A stretch of DNA of 64,000 nucleotides from Pseudomonas viridiflava (GCF_900590885.1 NZ_UUON01000028.1:21844-85843), one strand, 5' to 3'. Positions 32,734 through 41,274 are shown, counted from the stretch's first letter. The notes: generated by a model from the sequence alone, not told the origin. Made by a program: numbers and translations.

Positions 32734-33123
32734 TTACACGCGGCGCTTCTTCGGCGGACGGCACCCGTTGTGCGGGATTGGCGTCACGTCGGTGATGCTG
32801 GCGATCTTATAGCCACAGCCGTTCAAAGCACGGACAGCAGACTCACGACCTGGACCTGGACCCTTGACGTTAACGTCGAGGTTTTTCAGGCCGTATTCCA
32901 GCGCAGCTTGACCAGCACGTTCAGCAGCTACTTGAGCAGCAAACGGGGTGGACTTGCGGGAACCGCGGAAACCCGAACCACCGGAGGTAGCCCAAGAAAG
33001 CGCGTTACCTTGACGGTCGGTGATGGTCACGATTGTGTTGTTAAAAGATGCATGGATGTGGGCGATGCCATCAACCACTGTCTTTTTAACTTTTTTACGA
33101 GGACGAGCAGCAGGTTTTGCCAT
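32734..33123 (-). CDS. rpsK: 30S ribosomal protein S11
   Basis: The 129-residue S11 has the family segments HIHASFNNTIVTITDRQGNALSW and PIPHNGCRPPKKRRV at the C-terminus. S11 lies on the platform of the small subunit next to the 16S decoding region. It is 30 bases downstream of rpsM in the alpha operon. No unusual feature is visible. Confidence 0.99.
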   Translation of the reverse strand: MAKPAARPRKKVKKTVVDGIAHIHASFNNTIVTITDRQGNALSWATSGGSGFRGSRKSTPFAAQVAAERAGQAALEYGLKNLDVNVKGPGPGRESAVRALNGCGYKIASITDVTPIPHNGCRPPKKRRV

Positions 33124-33153
33124 GATAATTTTCCTGTCGATTCGCTGGGGCGA

Positions 33154-33510
33154 TTACTTGCGGATCGGCTTACGCGGACCTTTACGGGTACGCGCGTTAG
33201 TCTTGGTACGCTGACCGCGTACTGGAAGACCACGACGATGACGCAGACCGCGATAGCAACCGAGGTCCATCAAACGCTTGATTTTCATGTTGATTTCGCG
33301 ACGCAGATCACCTTCAGTGGTGAACTTCGCGACTTCGCCACGCAGCTGTTCAATCTGCTCGTCGCTCAGATCCTTGATCTTAGCGGCTGGGTTTACCCCA
33401 GCAACTGCGCAAATTTTCTGCGCAGTAGTGCGACCAACACCATAGATGTAGGTCAGCGAGATAACAGTGTGCTTGTTATCTGGAATGTTAACGCCTGCAA
33501 TACGGGCCAT
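33154..33510 (-). CDS. rpsM: 30S ribosomal protein S13
   Basis: The 118-residue S13 starts MARIAGVNIPDNKHTVISLTY and ends in the basic tail TNARTRKGPRKPIRK. S13 forms bridges with the large subunit and contacts the P-site tRNA. It is the first gene of the alpha operon. A promoter and terminator structure lies in the 129 bases upstream (33511-33639), which also hold the expected place for the S4-binding leader. Confidence 0.99.
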   Translation of the reverse strand: MARIAGVNIPDNKHTVISLTYIYGVGRTTAQKICAVAGVNPAAKIKDLSDEQIEQLRGEVAKFTTEGDLRREINMKIKRLMDLGCYRGLRHRRGLPVRGQRTKTNARTRKGPRKPIRK

Positions 33511-33639
33511 TCAGTGGGACTCCAATTGACAGCTACCTACGCCCCGGAAGCCAAGAAATAGGGCGCGAGATAATATCGCTGTAATAACAAATAATCAACC
33601 CGGCAGCGCACTAGCTGCCGGGCTTCAAGCGGATCACAC
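33511..33639 (-). promoter_or_regulatory. Alpha operon promoter and leader (S4 target region)
   Basis: On the minus strand a promoter TTGATT (33598-33593), 17-base spacer and TATTAT (33575-33570) lies immediately after the rpmJ terminator stem (33599-33622). Transcription would start near 33563, giving a leader of about 50 bases before rpsM. The E. coli-type S4 pseudoknot would have to fold within this leader; I cannot confirm the pseudoknot by eye. Confidence 0.65.
33599..33622 (-). terminator. Terminator-like hairpin after rpmJ (end of spc operon)
   Basis: A perfect 9-base-pair GC-rich stem (CCCGGCAGC arm at 33599-33607, partner 33614-33622) has a 6-base loop. On the minus strand it is followed by TTGATTATTTG, an imperfect U tract that doubles as the -35 region of the alpha promoter. 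Confidence 0.75.
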
Positions 33640-33756
33640 TCAGCCTTGGCGCTGTTTGTGACGCGGTTCCGCGCTGCAAATTACTCGAACAACACCTTCG
33701 CGGCGAATAATCTTGCAGTTACGGCACAGCTTTTTCACCGATGCACGAACTTTCAT
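33640..33756 (-). CDS. rpmJ: 50S ribosomal protein L36
   Basis: This 38-residue gene is too short for ordinary ORF calling. Translation from ATG 33756 gives [20 protein letters not shown] and then a normal L36 C-terminus. Cys11, Cys14, Cys27 and His33 form the zinc ribbon, so this is the zinc-binding (C+) form. The stop is TGA at 33640-33642. It lies 28 bases after secY, the usual last gene of the spc operon. A zinc-free paralogue is not in this window. Confidence 0.97.
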
Positions 33757-33784
33757 CACCAACTCCTCGAACCTTATGGGGTAC

Positions 33785-35113
33785 TCAGCGCAACATGCCG
33801 CTGCCGTAGCCCTTCAGGTTGGCTTTCTTCATCAGGGATTCGTACTGGTGCGAAACGAGGTGCGATTGTACTTGGGACATGAAGTCCATCACAACCACGA
33901 CCACGATCAGCAACGAGGTCCCGCCAAGGTAGAACGGAACGTTTGCTGCAACCACCAGGAACTGGGGCAACAAGCACACGGCCGTCATATATAGAGCACC
34001 GAACAGGGTCAAACGAGTCAGAACGCCATCAATGTAGCGTGCAGACTGCTCACCTGGACGGATGCCCGGAATAAAGGCACCGGACTTCTTCAGGTTTTCC
34101 GCTACGTCTTTCGGATTGAACATCAACGCCGTATAGAAGAAGCAGAAGAAAATAATCCCTGCACTAAACAGCAGAATATTCAACGGCTGACCAGGAGCGA
34201 TCGACTGAGAGAGGTCCTGCAGCCAGCCCATATTTTCAGACTGACCAAACCAGGTACCCAACGAAGCCGGAAACAGCAAAATGCTGCTCGCGAAAATTGC
34301 CGGAATAACACCGGCCATATTCACTTTCAGCGGCAAGTGGCTGGTCTGCGCAGCAAAAACCTTACGGCCCTGCTGACGCTTGGCGTAGTGAACAGCAATA
34401 CGACGCTGGCCACGCTCAATGAACACCACAAAACCGATAATCGCTACTGCCAGCAAACCGATGGCAACCAGGGCAAAGATATTGATATCACCCTGACGTG
34501 CAGACTCGAAAGACTGCCCAATTGCTCTCGGAAGACCGGCGACGATACCTGCGAAAATCAACATCGAGATACCGTTACCAACACCACGTTCAGTAATCTG
34601 CTCACCCAGCCACATCATGAACATCGCACCAGCCACAAAAGTGGATACCGCGACGAAATGGAAGCCAAAGTCACCAGTGAACGCAACGCCCTGCCCTGCC
34701 AGGCCAACGGACATGCCGATAGCTTGAACCAGAGCGAGGACGACAGTGCCGTAGCGGGTGTACTGGCTAATCTTGCGACGGCCAGCTTCACCTTCCTTCT
34801 TCAACTGCTCCAGCTGCGGGCTGACGGCGGTCATCAGTTGCATGATGATCGATGCCGAAATGTACGGCATGATCCCCAGTGCAAAGATGCTCATCCGTTC
34901 CAGCGCGCCGCCGGAAAACATGTTGAACAAGCTAAGAATGGTCCCCTCATTCTGTCGAAACAGGTCTGCGAGTCGGTCCGGGTTGATACCTGGAACCGGG
35001 ATGTGTGCGCCTATTCGGTAGACGATAATCGCCAGGAACAGAAAACGCAGACGAGCCCAAAGTTCAGACATACCGCCTTTGCCGAGCGCTGAGAGAGCAC
35101 CTTGCTTAGCCAT
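33785..35113 (-). CDS. secY: Preprotein translocase subunit SecY
   Basis: The 442-residue protein has ten transmembrane helices, the SecY start [22 protein letters not shown] and the cytoplasmic loops around [16 protein letters not shown] and [13 protein letters not shown]. SecY is the channel of the SecYEG translocon in the inner membrane. It directly abuts rplO (no intergenic base) and precedes rpmJ, the standard spc operon order. Its partner gene secE lies at 60531-60899 in the same cluster. Confidence 0.99.
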
Positions 35114-35551
35114 TTATTCCTCGAACTTGCCGCCAGCTGCTTCGATAGCCGAACGCGCACCTTTGGTGGCGCCGATTCCCTTGCCGATAGTGACAGCGCG
35201 AGTCACTTCACCGGACAGCATGATTTTCACACGCTGTACGTTGACGTTGATCACGTTGGCATCTTTCAGGGTCTGCACAGTAACGATGTCGCCTTCCACT
35301 TTGGCCAGCTCGGACAGACGCACTTCTGCGCGATCCATGGCTTTCAGGGAAACGAAACCGAACTTAGGCAGGCGACGATGCAGCGGCTGTTGACCGCCTT
35401 CAAAGCCTGGAGCGATGGTGCCACCGGAGCGGGAGGTTTGACCTTTGTGGCCACGGCCACCAGTCTTACCCAAACCGCTACCGATACCACGGCCCGGACG
35501 ATGCTTTTCGCGACGGGAACCCGGCGCTGGACTCAGATCATTGAGTTTCAT
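35114..35551 (-). CDS. rplO: 50S ribosomal protein L15
   Basis: L15, about 145 residues, begins MKLNDLSPAPGSRREKHRPGRGIGSG and has a glycine- and arginine-rich loop (KTGGRGHKGQTSRSGG) that threads into 23S rRNA. It is 3 bases after rpmD and its TAA directly touches the secY start codon. Length is one residue above the P. aeruginosa L15 I remember. Confidence 0.99.
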   Translation of the reverse strand: MKLNDLSPAPGSRREKHRPGRGIGSGLGKTGGRGHKGQTSRSGGTIAPGFEGGQQPLHRRLPKFGFVSLKAMDRAEVRLSELAKVEGDIVTVQTLKDANVINVNVQRVKIMLSGEVTRAVTIGKGIGATKGARSAIEAAGGKFEE

Positions 35552-35554
35552 CGA

Positions 35555-35731
35555 TTAACCCTCTACACGCAGCATGTAGTAAGCCTTGTTGATCATCCCG
35601 CGATTCTCGGGAGTATCCTGGACTTCTACAGTGTGACCGATGCGACGCAGACCCAAACCTTTAACACACAGTTTGTGGTTAGGGATGCGGCCGGTCATGC
35701 TTTTGATCAGCGTTACTTTAACGGTAGCCAT
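35555..35731 (-). CDS. rpmD: 50S ribosomal protein L30
   Basis: Translated from ATG 35731 the 58-residue product starts [20 protein letters not shown] and ends MLRVEG before TAA (35555-35557). It is too short for the ORF calls. L30 is a small globular protein of the large subunit. It is 2 bases after rpsE and 3 bases before rplO, in the spc operon. Confidence 0.97.
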
Positions 35732-35733
35732 GA

Positions 35734-36234
35734 TCAGAAGATCTCCTTGACAGTCAGACCGCGCTTCGCAGCGATGGACTCAGGAGATTGCATGGCTTTC
35801 AGACCCTTGAAAGTGGCGTGAACCACGTTTACCGGGTTAGTCGAGCCGTAGCACTTGGCCAGAACGTTCTGAACGCCAGCAACTTCGAGGACAGCACGCA
35901 TAGCGCCGCCAGCGATGATACCGGTACCTTCAGAAGCAGGCTGCATGTACACCTTCGAAGCGCCGTGAGCGGACTTCATAGCGTACTGCAGAGTGGTGCC
36001 GTTCAGATCAACTTGGATCATGTTGCGACGAGCAGCTTCCATTGCCTTCTGGATCGCAGCAGGCACTTCACGCGACTTGCCACGGCCGAAGCCAACACGG
36101 CCTTTACCATCACCAACCACGGTCAACGCGGTGAATGTGAAGATACGGCCGCCTTTAACGGTTTTGGCTACGCGGTTAACTTGAACCAGCTTCTCAATGT
36201 AGCCTTCGTCGCGCTTTTGGTCGTTATTTGACAT
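35734..36234 (-). CDS. rpsE: 30S ribosomal protein S5
   Basis: The 166-residue S5 has the N-terminal double-stranded RNA-binding-like domain ([21 protein letters not shown]) and a C-terminal domain with [20 protein letters not shown]. The loop near KGGRIF is where spectinomycin-resistance changes occur in other bacteria; it appears unaltered. It is 3 bases after rplR. Confidence 0.99.
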
Positions 36235-36237
36235 AAC

Positions 36238-36588
36238 TTAGAACTCCAGCCCAGCTTCACGAGCAGCATCAGCCAGCGCTTTCACGCGACCGTGGTACTT
36301 GAAGCCAGAGCGGTCGAAAGCCACTTGCGAGACGCCAGCGGCCTTAGCACGCGTAGCGACCAGCTGGCCAACCTTTGTGGCCGCGTCGATGTTGCCAGTG
36401 GCACCATCACGCAGTTCTTTATCCAAAGTCGAGGCGCTTGCCAGGACTTTGTTGCCGTCGGCCGAGATGACCTGGGCGTAGATGTGCTGCGACGAGCGGA
36501 ACACGCAGAGACGCACGACTTCGAGTTCGTGCATTTTCAGGCGTGCTTTGCGAGCGCGACGCAGTCGAGTAACTTTTTTGTCGGTCAT
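36238..36588 (-). CDS. rplR: 50S ribosomal protein L18
   Basis: The 116-residue L18 starts MTDKKVTRLRRARKARLKMH with a basic tail and ends with the segment FDRSGFKYHGRVKALADAAREAGLEF. L18 binds 5S rRNA together with L5. It lies 10 bases after rplF and 3 bases before rpsE in the spc operon. Confidence 0.99.
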   Translation of the reverse strand: MTDKKVTRLRRARKARLKMHELEVVRLCVFRSSQHIYAQVISADGNKVLASASTLDKELRDGATGNIDAATKVGQLVATRAKAAGVSQVAFDRSGFKYHGRVKALADAAREAGLEF

Positions 36589-36598
36589 TTGCTATGCC

Positions 36599-37132
36599 CT
36601 ACTTCTTCTTGGCTTCTTTACGACGGACGACTTCGTCCGCGTAGCGCACACCTTTGCCTTTGTACGGCTCTGGTGGACGGAAGTCGCGGATCTCAGCAGC
36701 CACTTGACCTACCAGTTGCTTATCGATGCCCTTGATCAGGATATCGGTCTGGCTAGGAGTCTCAGCGGTGATGCCTTCCGGCAATTCGTAATCCACTGGG
36801 TGCGAGAAGCCAAGGGCAAGGTTCAAAACCGTGCCTTTTGCTTGCGCTTTGTAACCAACACCGACCAGCTGGAGCTTACGCTCGAAGCCTTGGCTTACGC
36901 CTTGGACCATGTTGTTTACCAACGCACGCGTGGTACCGGCCATTGCGCGAGTTTGTTGATCGCCATTGCGAGCAGCGAAACGCAGCTCACCAGCTTCTTC
37001 AACGATCTCAACGGACGAATGGATGTTCAGTTCAAGAGTACCCTTGGCACCCTTCACCGAAAGCTGTTGGCCTGCGAATTTTACTTCGACACCGGCTGGC
37101 AGCTTAACGGGGTTCTTAGCGACGCGAGACAT
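36599..37132 (-). CDS. rplF: 50S ribosomal protein L6
   Basis: The 177-residue L6 begins MSRVAKNPVKLPAGVEVKFAG and has the two repeated alpha/beta domains; the C-terminal GKGVRYADEVVRRKEAKKK is typical. It lies next to the factor-binding site. It is 12 bases after rpsH and thus belongs to the part of spc that could start at the internal rpsH promoter. Confidence 0.99.
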   Translation of the reverse strand: MSRVAKNPVKLPAGVEVKFAGQQLSVKGAKGTLELNIHSSVEIVEEAGELRFAARNGDQQTRAMAGTTRALVNNMVQGVSQGFERKLQLVGVGYKAQAKGTVLNLALGFSHPVDYELPEGITAETPSQTDILIKGIDKQLVGQVAAEIRDFRPPEPYKGKGVRYADEVVRRKEAKKK

Positions 37133-37144
37133 GCTTATCCCCCC

Positions 37145-37537
37145 TTAGAACACAGTGCAAAGAACTTCGCCGCCGACACCGGCAGCGCGCGCAGCACGAT
37201 CCGTCATCACACCTTTGTTGGTGGAGACGATAGACACGCCCAGACCGCCACGAACTTTCGGCAGATCTTCAGCGGACTTGTACTGACGCAGGCCTGGACG
37301 GCTAACGCGCTTCACTTCCTCGATGACCGAACGGCCTTCGAAGTACTTCAGCTCGATGGACAGCAGTGGTTTGGTTTCGCTGCTGATCTGATAACCCGCA
37401 ATGTAGCCTTCGTCTTTCAGGACTTTGGCAACAGCTACCTTCAACTTGGAAGATGGCATGCTTACGACGGACTTTTCAGCCATCTGGGCATTACGGATAC
37501 GAGTTAGCATGTCCGCTAACGGGTCCTGCATACTCAT
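37145..37537 (-). CDS. rpsH: 30S ribosomal protein S8
   Basis: The 130-residue S8 starts MSMQDPLADMLTRIRNAQMA and ends RAAGVGGEVLCTVF. In E. coli S8 binds 16S helix 21 and represses the spc operon by binding near rplE. Here it is preceded by an unusually long 208-base gap that contains a terminator, a promoter and a further hairpin with a T run, so it could head its own transcription unit. AGGAG lies upstream of the ATG. Confidence 0.99.
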   Translation of the reverse strand: MSMQDPLADMLTRIRNAQMAEKSVVSMPSSKLKVAVAKVLKDEGYIAGYQISSETKPLLSIELKYFEGRSVIEEVKRVSRPGLRQYKSAEDLPKVRGGLGVSIVSTNKGVMTDRAARAAGVGGEVLCTVF

Positions 37538-37565
37538 GGGCTAGACGCTCCTAATACAAAAAAAT

Positions 37566-37579
37566 TAGCCTTGCGGCTA
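37566..37579 (-). terminator. Attenuator-like hairpin in the rpsH leader
   Basis: A 5-base-pair stem with a GCAA (GNRA-type) loop on the minus strand is followed by seven T (37564 to 37558). The stem is short, so it may be conditional, which fits attenuation or a regulator-stabilised structure. Confidence 0.5.
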
Positions 37580-37660
37580 CATATGTCGCCGAGAATCTCC
37601 GAGCATAAAAAACACGGGCTCAGGCGAGCCGCGTATTTTAGACATACTCCGGAAATGAAA

Positions 37661-37680
37661 CAAGCCCCAAAAGGGGCTTG
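37661..37680 (-). terminator. Terminator-like hairpin between rpsN and rpsH
   Basis: A perfect 8-base-pair stem (CAAGCCCC at 37661-37668, GGGGCTTG at 37673-37680) has a 4-base loop. On the minus strand TTTCATTT follows. Its 3' arm overlaps the -35 of the next promoter. Confidence 0.7.
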
Positions 37681-37745
37681 TTCCAGATTCAAGGTCACCG
37701 GCGGTCAGTATCTTGCGATTCCGACCACCTGGACGTTGAAAGTAC

Positions 37746-38051
37746 TTACCAGCTGGCTTTAACCAGACCTGGTACGTCACCACGCATTGCCGCTTCACGC
37801 AGTTTGTTACGGCCGAGGCCGAACTTGCGGTAAACGCCGTGTGGACGACCGGTCAGGCGGCAGCGGTTACGCATGCGCGAAGCGCTTGCATCACGTGGCT
37901 GCTTCTGCAGAGCTACTGTAGCTTCCCAACGCGCTTCTGGACTTGCGTTCAGATCAACGATGATTGCTTTCAGTGCTGCACGCTTCTTGGCGTACTTGGC
38001 AACCGTGAGCTGACGCTTCAGCTCGCGGTTTTTCATGCTCATCTTGGCCAT
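37746..38051 (-). CDS. rpsN: 30S ribosomal protein S14
   Basis: From ATG 38051 the product is 101 residues, MAKMSMKNRELKRQLTVAKY at its start, with the C-terminal GVYRKFGLGRNKLREAAMRG. It lacks the CxxC zinc motif of short S14 proteins and so is the zinc-independent long form. The frame extends upstream to 38117 but that overlaps rplE. It is followed by the terminator-like structure at 37661-37680. Confidence 0.98.
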   Translation of the reverse strand: MAKMSMKNRELKRQLTVAKYAKKRAALKAIIVDLNASPEARWEATVALQKQPRDASASRMRNRCRLTGRPHGVYRKFGLGRNKLREAAMRGDVPGLVKASW

Positions 38052-38064
38052 GGTCCTACTCCAA

Positions 38065-38604
38065 TCAGTTGCGGAACGGGAATTTGAACGCACGCAGCAG
38101 AGCGCGGCCTTCATCATCGTTCTTGGCAGTGGTGGTCAGGGTGATGTCCAGACCGCGGAGAGCATCGATCTTGTCGTAGTCGATTTCCGGGAAGATGATC
38201 TGCTCTTTCACGCCCATGCTGTAGTTACCACGACCATCGAAGGACTTGGCATTCAGGCCGCGGAAGTCGCGAACCCGAGGCAGGGAGATCGACAGCAGAC
38301 GATCCAGGAATTCGTACATACGCTCACGGCGCAGAGTCACTTTGACGCCGATCGGCCAACCTTCACGGACTTTAAAGCCAGCGATGGATTTCCGAGCGTA
38401 AGTCACAACGACTTTTTGACCGGTGATCTTTTCCAGGTCAGCAACAGCGTGCTCGATGACTTTTTTGTCGCCGATCGCTTCGCCCAGACCCATGTTCAGG
38501 GTGATTTTGGTAACGCGCGGAACTTCCATCACGTTCCCAAGCTTAAGTTCTTCCTTAAGCTTAGGGGCGATTTCCTTCCGGTAAATCTCTTGTAGTCGTG
38601 CCAT
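38065..38604 (-). CDS. rplE: 50S ribosomal protein L5
   Basis: The 179-residue L5 starts MARLQEIYRKEIAPKLKEEL and has the 5S rRNA-binding region around KVVVTYARKSIAGFKVREG. L5 contacts the P-site tRNA and 5S rRNA. It lies 22 bases after rplX. In E. coli the S8 repressor site is at the rplX-rplE boundary; the 22-base gap here leaves little room, though a site within the start of rplE is possible. Confidence 0.99.
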   Translation of the reverse strand: MARLQEIYRKEIAPKLKEELKLGNVMEVPRVTKITLNMGLGEAIGDKKVIEHAVADLEKITGQKVVVTYARKSIAGFKVREGWPIGVKVTLRRERMYEFLDRLLSISLPRVRDFRGLNAKSFDGRGNYSMGVKEQIIFPEIDYDKIDALRGLDITLTTTAKNDDEGRALLRAFKFPFRN

Positions 38605-38626
38605 GGTCTAATCTACCTAGCAGTGT

Positions 38627-38941
38627 TCAAGCATCAACCGCTTTTTGGGTCGACTTGAAGACACGAATTTTCTTACCGTCTTCTACTTTGAAACCAACGC
38701 GGTCAGCCTTGTTGGTTTCGCCGTTGAAGATGGCGACGTTAGAAGCGTCCAGCGGAGCTTCTTTCTCGACGATACCGCCCTGCACGCCCGACATCGGGTT
38801 AGGCTTGGTATGACGCTTAACCAGGTTCAGACCACCGATAACCAGACGGTTATTAGCGAGAACCTTAAGCACCTTACCGCGCTTACCTTTGTCTTTGCCG
38901 GCGATCACGATGATCTCGTCGTCACGACGAATCTTTTGCAT
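38627..38941 (-). CDS. rplX: 50S ribosomal protein L24
   Basis: The 104-residue L24 starts MQKIRRDDEIIVIAGKDKGK, a KOW motif, and has the loop PNPMSGVQGGIVEKEAPLDASN. L24 is an early assembly initiator of the large subunit. It is 11 bases after rplN and 22 bases before rplE. Confidence 0.99.
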   Translation of the reverse strand: MQKIRRDDEIIVIAGKDKGKRGKVLKVLANNRLVIGGLNLVKRHTKPNPMSGVQGGIVEKEAPLDASNVAIFNGETNKADRVGFKVEDGKKIRVFKSTQKAVDA

Positions 38942-38952
38942 GTCGGATCTCC

Positions 38953-39321
38953 TTACAGCACTTCTGGGGCGAGCGAGACGATCTTCATGAACTTCTCAGT
39001 ACGAAGTTCACGGGTCACTGGCCCAAAGATACGGGTGCCGATCGGCTCTTGCTTGTTGTTCAGAAGAACAGCAGCGTTGCCATCAAAGCGGATAATGGAG
39101 CCATCTGCACGGCGAACGCCGTGACGAGTGCGGACTACAACAGCAGTCATCACTTGGCCTTTTTTCACCTTACCGCGAGGAATTGCTTCCTTCACGGTAA
39201 CTTTGATGATGTCACCGATACCAGCGTAACGACGATGGGAGCCACCCAGCACCTTGATGCACATAACACGGCGAGCGCCGCTGTTATCGGCCACATCGAG
39301 CATGGATTGAGTCTGAATCAT
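38953..39321 (-). CDS. rplN: 50S ribosomal protein L14
   Basis: The 122-residue L14 starts MIQTQSMLDVADNSGARRVM and ends RELRTEKFMKIVSLAPEVL. It is part of a bridge to the small subunit and the docking site for RsfS. It is the first gene of spc in the E. coli convention, but only 23 bases separate it from rpsQ, and I see no clear promoter in that gap. Confidence 0.99.
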   Translation of the reverse strand: MIQTQSMLDVADNSGARRVMCIKVLGGSHRRYAGIGDIIKVTVKEAIPRGKVKKGQVMTAVVVRTRHGVRRADGSIIRFDGNAAVLLNNKQEPIGTRIFGPVTRELRTEKFMKIVSLAPEVL

Positions 39322-39344
39322 ATAATTTCTCCGACCCCTAGTCC

Positions 39345-39611
39345 TTAGACTTCCACAGCGCGTTCGAGAACATCAACCAATGCCCAAGACTTGGTCTTGG
39401 CCAGCGGACGAGTTTCACGAATAGTGACTTTGTCGCCGATGTGGCACTGGTTGGTTTCGTCGTGCGCGTGCAGCTTAGTCGAACGCTTAACATATTTACC
39501 GTAGATCGGGTGCTTAACGCGACGCTCGATCAGTACGGTGATGGTTTTGTCCATCTTGTCGCTGACAACACGGCCAGTCAGCGTACGGACAGTCTTTTCG
39601 GCTTCAGCCAT
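39345..39611 (-). CDS. rpsQ: 30S ribosomal protein S17
   Basis: From ATG 39611 the product is 88 residues, MAEAEKTVRTLTGRVVSDKM at its start, an OB-fold protein. An upstream in-frame codon at 39617 adds two residues, but the Pseudomonas S17 start I remember is at MAEA. It is the last gene of the S10 operon in the E. coli order, 2 bases after rpmC. Confidence 0.98.
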   Translation of the reverse strand: MAEAEKTVRTLTGRVVSDKMDKTITVLIERRVKHPIYGKYVKRSTKLHAHDETNQCHIGDKVTIRETRPLAKTKSWALVDVLERAVEV

Positions 39612-39613
39612 GA

Positions 39614-39805
39614 TCACTTACCTGCCTGCTGGTTGAGCACAGTCTTCACGCGAGCGATGTCACGCTTAACTTGCGAGAGCAGATGAGACTGCCCCAACTG
39701 GCCAGTTGCTTTCTGCATACGCAGATTGAACTGGTCGCGCAGCAGGCCGAGCAGTTGCTCGTTCAGCTGCTGTGCGGATTTTTCACGAAGTTCATTCGCT
39801 TTCAT
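39614..39805 (-). CDS. rpmC: 50S ribosomal protein L29
   Basis: From ATG 39805 the product is 63 residues, [20 protein letters not shown] at its start, and forms two long helices near the exit tunnel, where chaperones and SRP dock. The ATG shares one base with the rplP TGA (TGATG), implying translational coupling. A GTG one codon upstream is a less likely start. Confidence 0.98.
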
Positions 39806-40218
39806 CACATCACCGTCCGTTTAACAAAGGCGGTGGCGAGCGGCAGCTTTGCAGCAGCCAGGGCAAAAGCCTCACGCGCCAGCTCTTCAGTTACACCCTC
39901 GATTTCATACAGGACTTTGCCTGGCTGAATCTGGGCTACCCAGTATTCCACGTTACCCTTACCTTTACCCATACGAACCTCGAGAGGCTTTTTGGAGATC
40001 GGCTTGTCCGGGAATACACGGATCCAGATCTTGCCGCCACGTTTAACGTGACGGGTCAGTGCACGACGCGCTGACTCGATCTGACGAGCGGTGAGACGAC
40101 CACGAGCTACAGACTTCAGCGCGAACTCGCCGAAGCTGACTTTGCTACCGCGCTGAGCCAGACCACGGTTGTGGCCTGTCATCTGCTTGCGGAACTTCGT
40201 ACGCTTTGGTTGCAACAT
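39805..40218 (-). CDS. rplP: 50S ribosomal protein L16
   Basis: The 137-residue L16 starts [20 protein letters not shown] and has the loop ([22 protein letters not shown]) near the peptidyl transferase centre and the A-site tRNA. Evernimicin and related drug-resistance positions of other bacteria lie in this loop and appear wild type. It is 12 bases after rpsC. Confidence 0.99.
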
Positions 40219-40230
40219 TTGGCGTACCCC

Positions 40231-40917
40231 TTACTTAGCAGCTTTTTTACGAGGCGCTGGTGCTTGTGGTTTCAGTTCTTCTTGGCGACCACCAATTACT
40301 TCGCCTTTGAAGATCCAAACCTTTACACCGATCACACCGTAAGTGGTGTGAGCTTCGTAGTTGGCATAGTCGATGTCGGCACGCAGGGTGTGCAGTGGCA
40401 CACGACCTTCGCGATACCATTCAGTACGTGCGATTTCAGCACCGCCGAGACGACCGCTCACTTGGATTTTGATGCCTTTGGCACCAATGCGCATGGCGTT
40501 CTGTACGGCGCGCTTCATAGCGCGACGGAACATTACGCGACGTTCCAGCTGCTGAGCTACGCTCTGCGCAACCAGCATACCGTCGAGCTCCGGCTTACGG
40601 ATCTCTTCGATATTGATGTGCACAGGCACACCCATTTGCTTGGTCAGGTCCTGACGCAGTTTCTCAACATCTTCACCTTTCTTCCCGATAACGATACCTG
40701 GACGAGCGGTGTGGATGGTGATACGTGCAGTTTGTGCCGGACGATGGATATCGATACGGCTTACGGACGCGCTTTTTAGTTTGTCTTGGAGATACTCACG
40801 CACCTTCAGATCAGCGAACAAATAGTCCGCATAAGTCCGACCGTCTGCGTACCAGACGGAGGTGTGCTCCTTGACGATTCCCAGGCGAATGCCAATGGGA
40901 TGTACTTTCTGACCCAT
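40231..40917 (-). CDS. rpsC: 30S ribosomal protein S3
   Basis: From ATG 40917 the product is 228 residues: [20 protein letters not shown] at the start, a KH domain with the [11 protein letters not shown] loop (about 53-64), and a basic C-terminal tail ([13 protein letters not shown]). S3 lines the mRNA entry tunnel and has helicase-like activity. The frame is open to 41001, but that stretch overlaps rplV. Confidence 0.99.
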
Positions 40918-40930
40918 CTCTTCGACTCCG

Positions 40931-41263
40931 TTACTTGTCAGCAACCTTGACAGTGATATGGCAAGACCGCTTGACGATGCGATCAGCACGGCCTTTGGCA
41001 CGTGGCATGATGCGCTTCAGCGAACGCCCTTCGTTGACGAAAACGGTGCTGACCTTCAGGTCATCAACGTCTGCGCCTTCGTTATGCTCGGCGTTGGCTA
41101 CGGCCGACTCCAGCACTTTCTTCATGATCTCGGCGGCTTTCTTACTGCTGAAAGCCAACAGGTTGAGCGCTTCGCCCACCTTCTTCCCGCGGATCTGGTC
41201 GGCGACCAAGCGGGCTTTCTGGGCGGAGATTCGAGCGCCCGACAACTTAGCGGCTACTTCCAT
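40931..41263 (-). CDS. rplV: 50S ribosomal protein L22
   Basis: The 110-residue L22 has the long beta-hairpin ([21 protein letters not shown]) that reaches into the exit tunnel and is where macrolide-resistance insertions occur elsewhere; it looks normal here. It is 11 bases after rpsS and 13 bases before rpsC. Confidence 0.99.
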
Positions 41264-41274
41264 TTCCTAACCCC

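Larger units (their letters stand above)
37538..37745 (-). promoter_or_regulatory. rpsN-rpsH gap: internal promoter and leader
   Basis: On the minus strand, directly after the terminator stem, lies a promoter-like pair: TTGTTT (37663-37658), 17 bases, TAAAAT (37640-37635). A start near 37628 would give a leader of about 90 bases to rpsH. The leader contains a hairpin (TAGCC-GCAA-GGCTA, 37579-37566) followed by seven T, ending about 20 bases before the rpsH start codon. Confidence 0.6.

Noticed and set aside
37571..37798. Small open frames in the rpsN-rpsH gap on both strands
   Set aside because: They overlap the terminator, promoter and hairpins, or run into rpsN, and encode no recognisable peptide.
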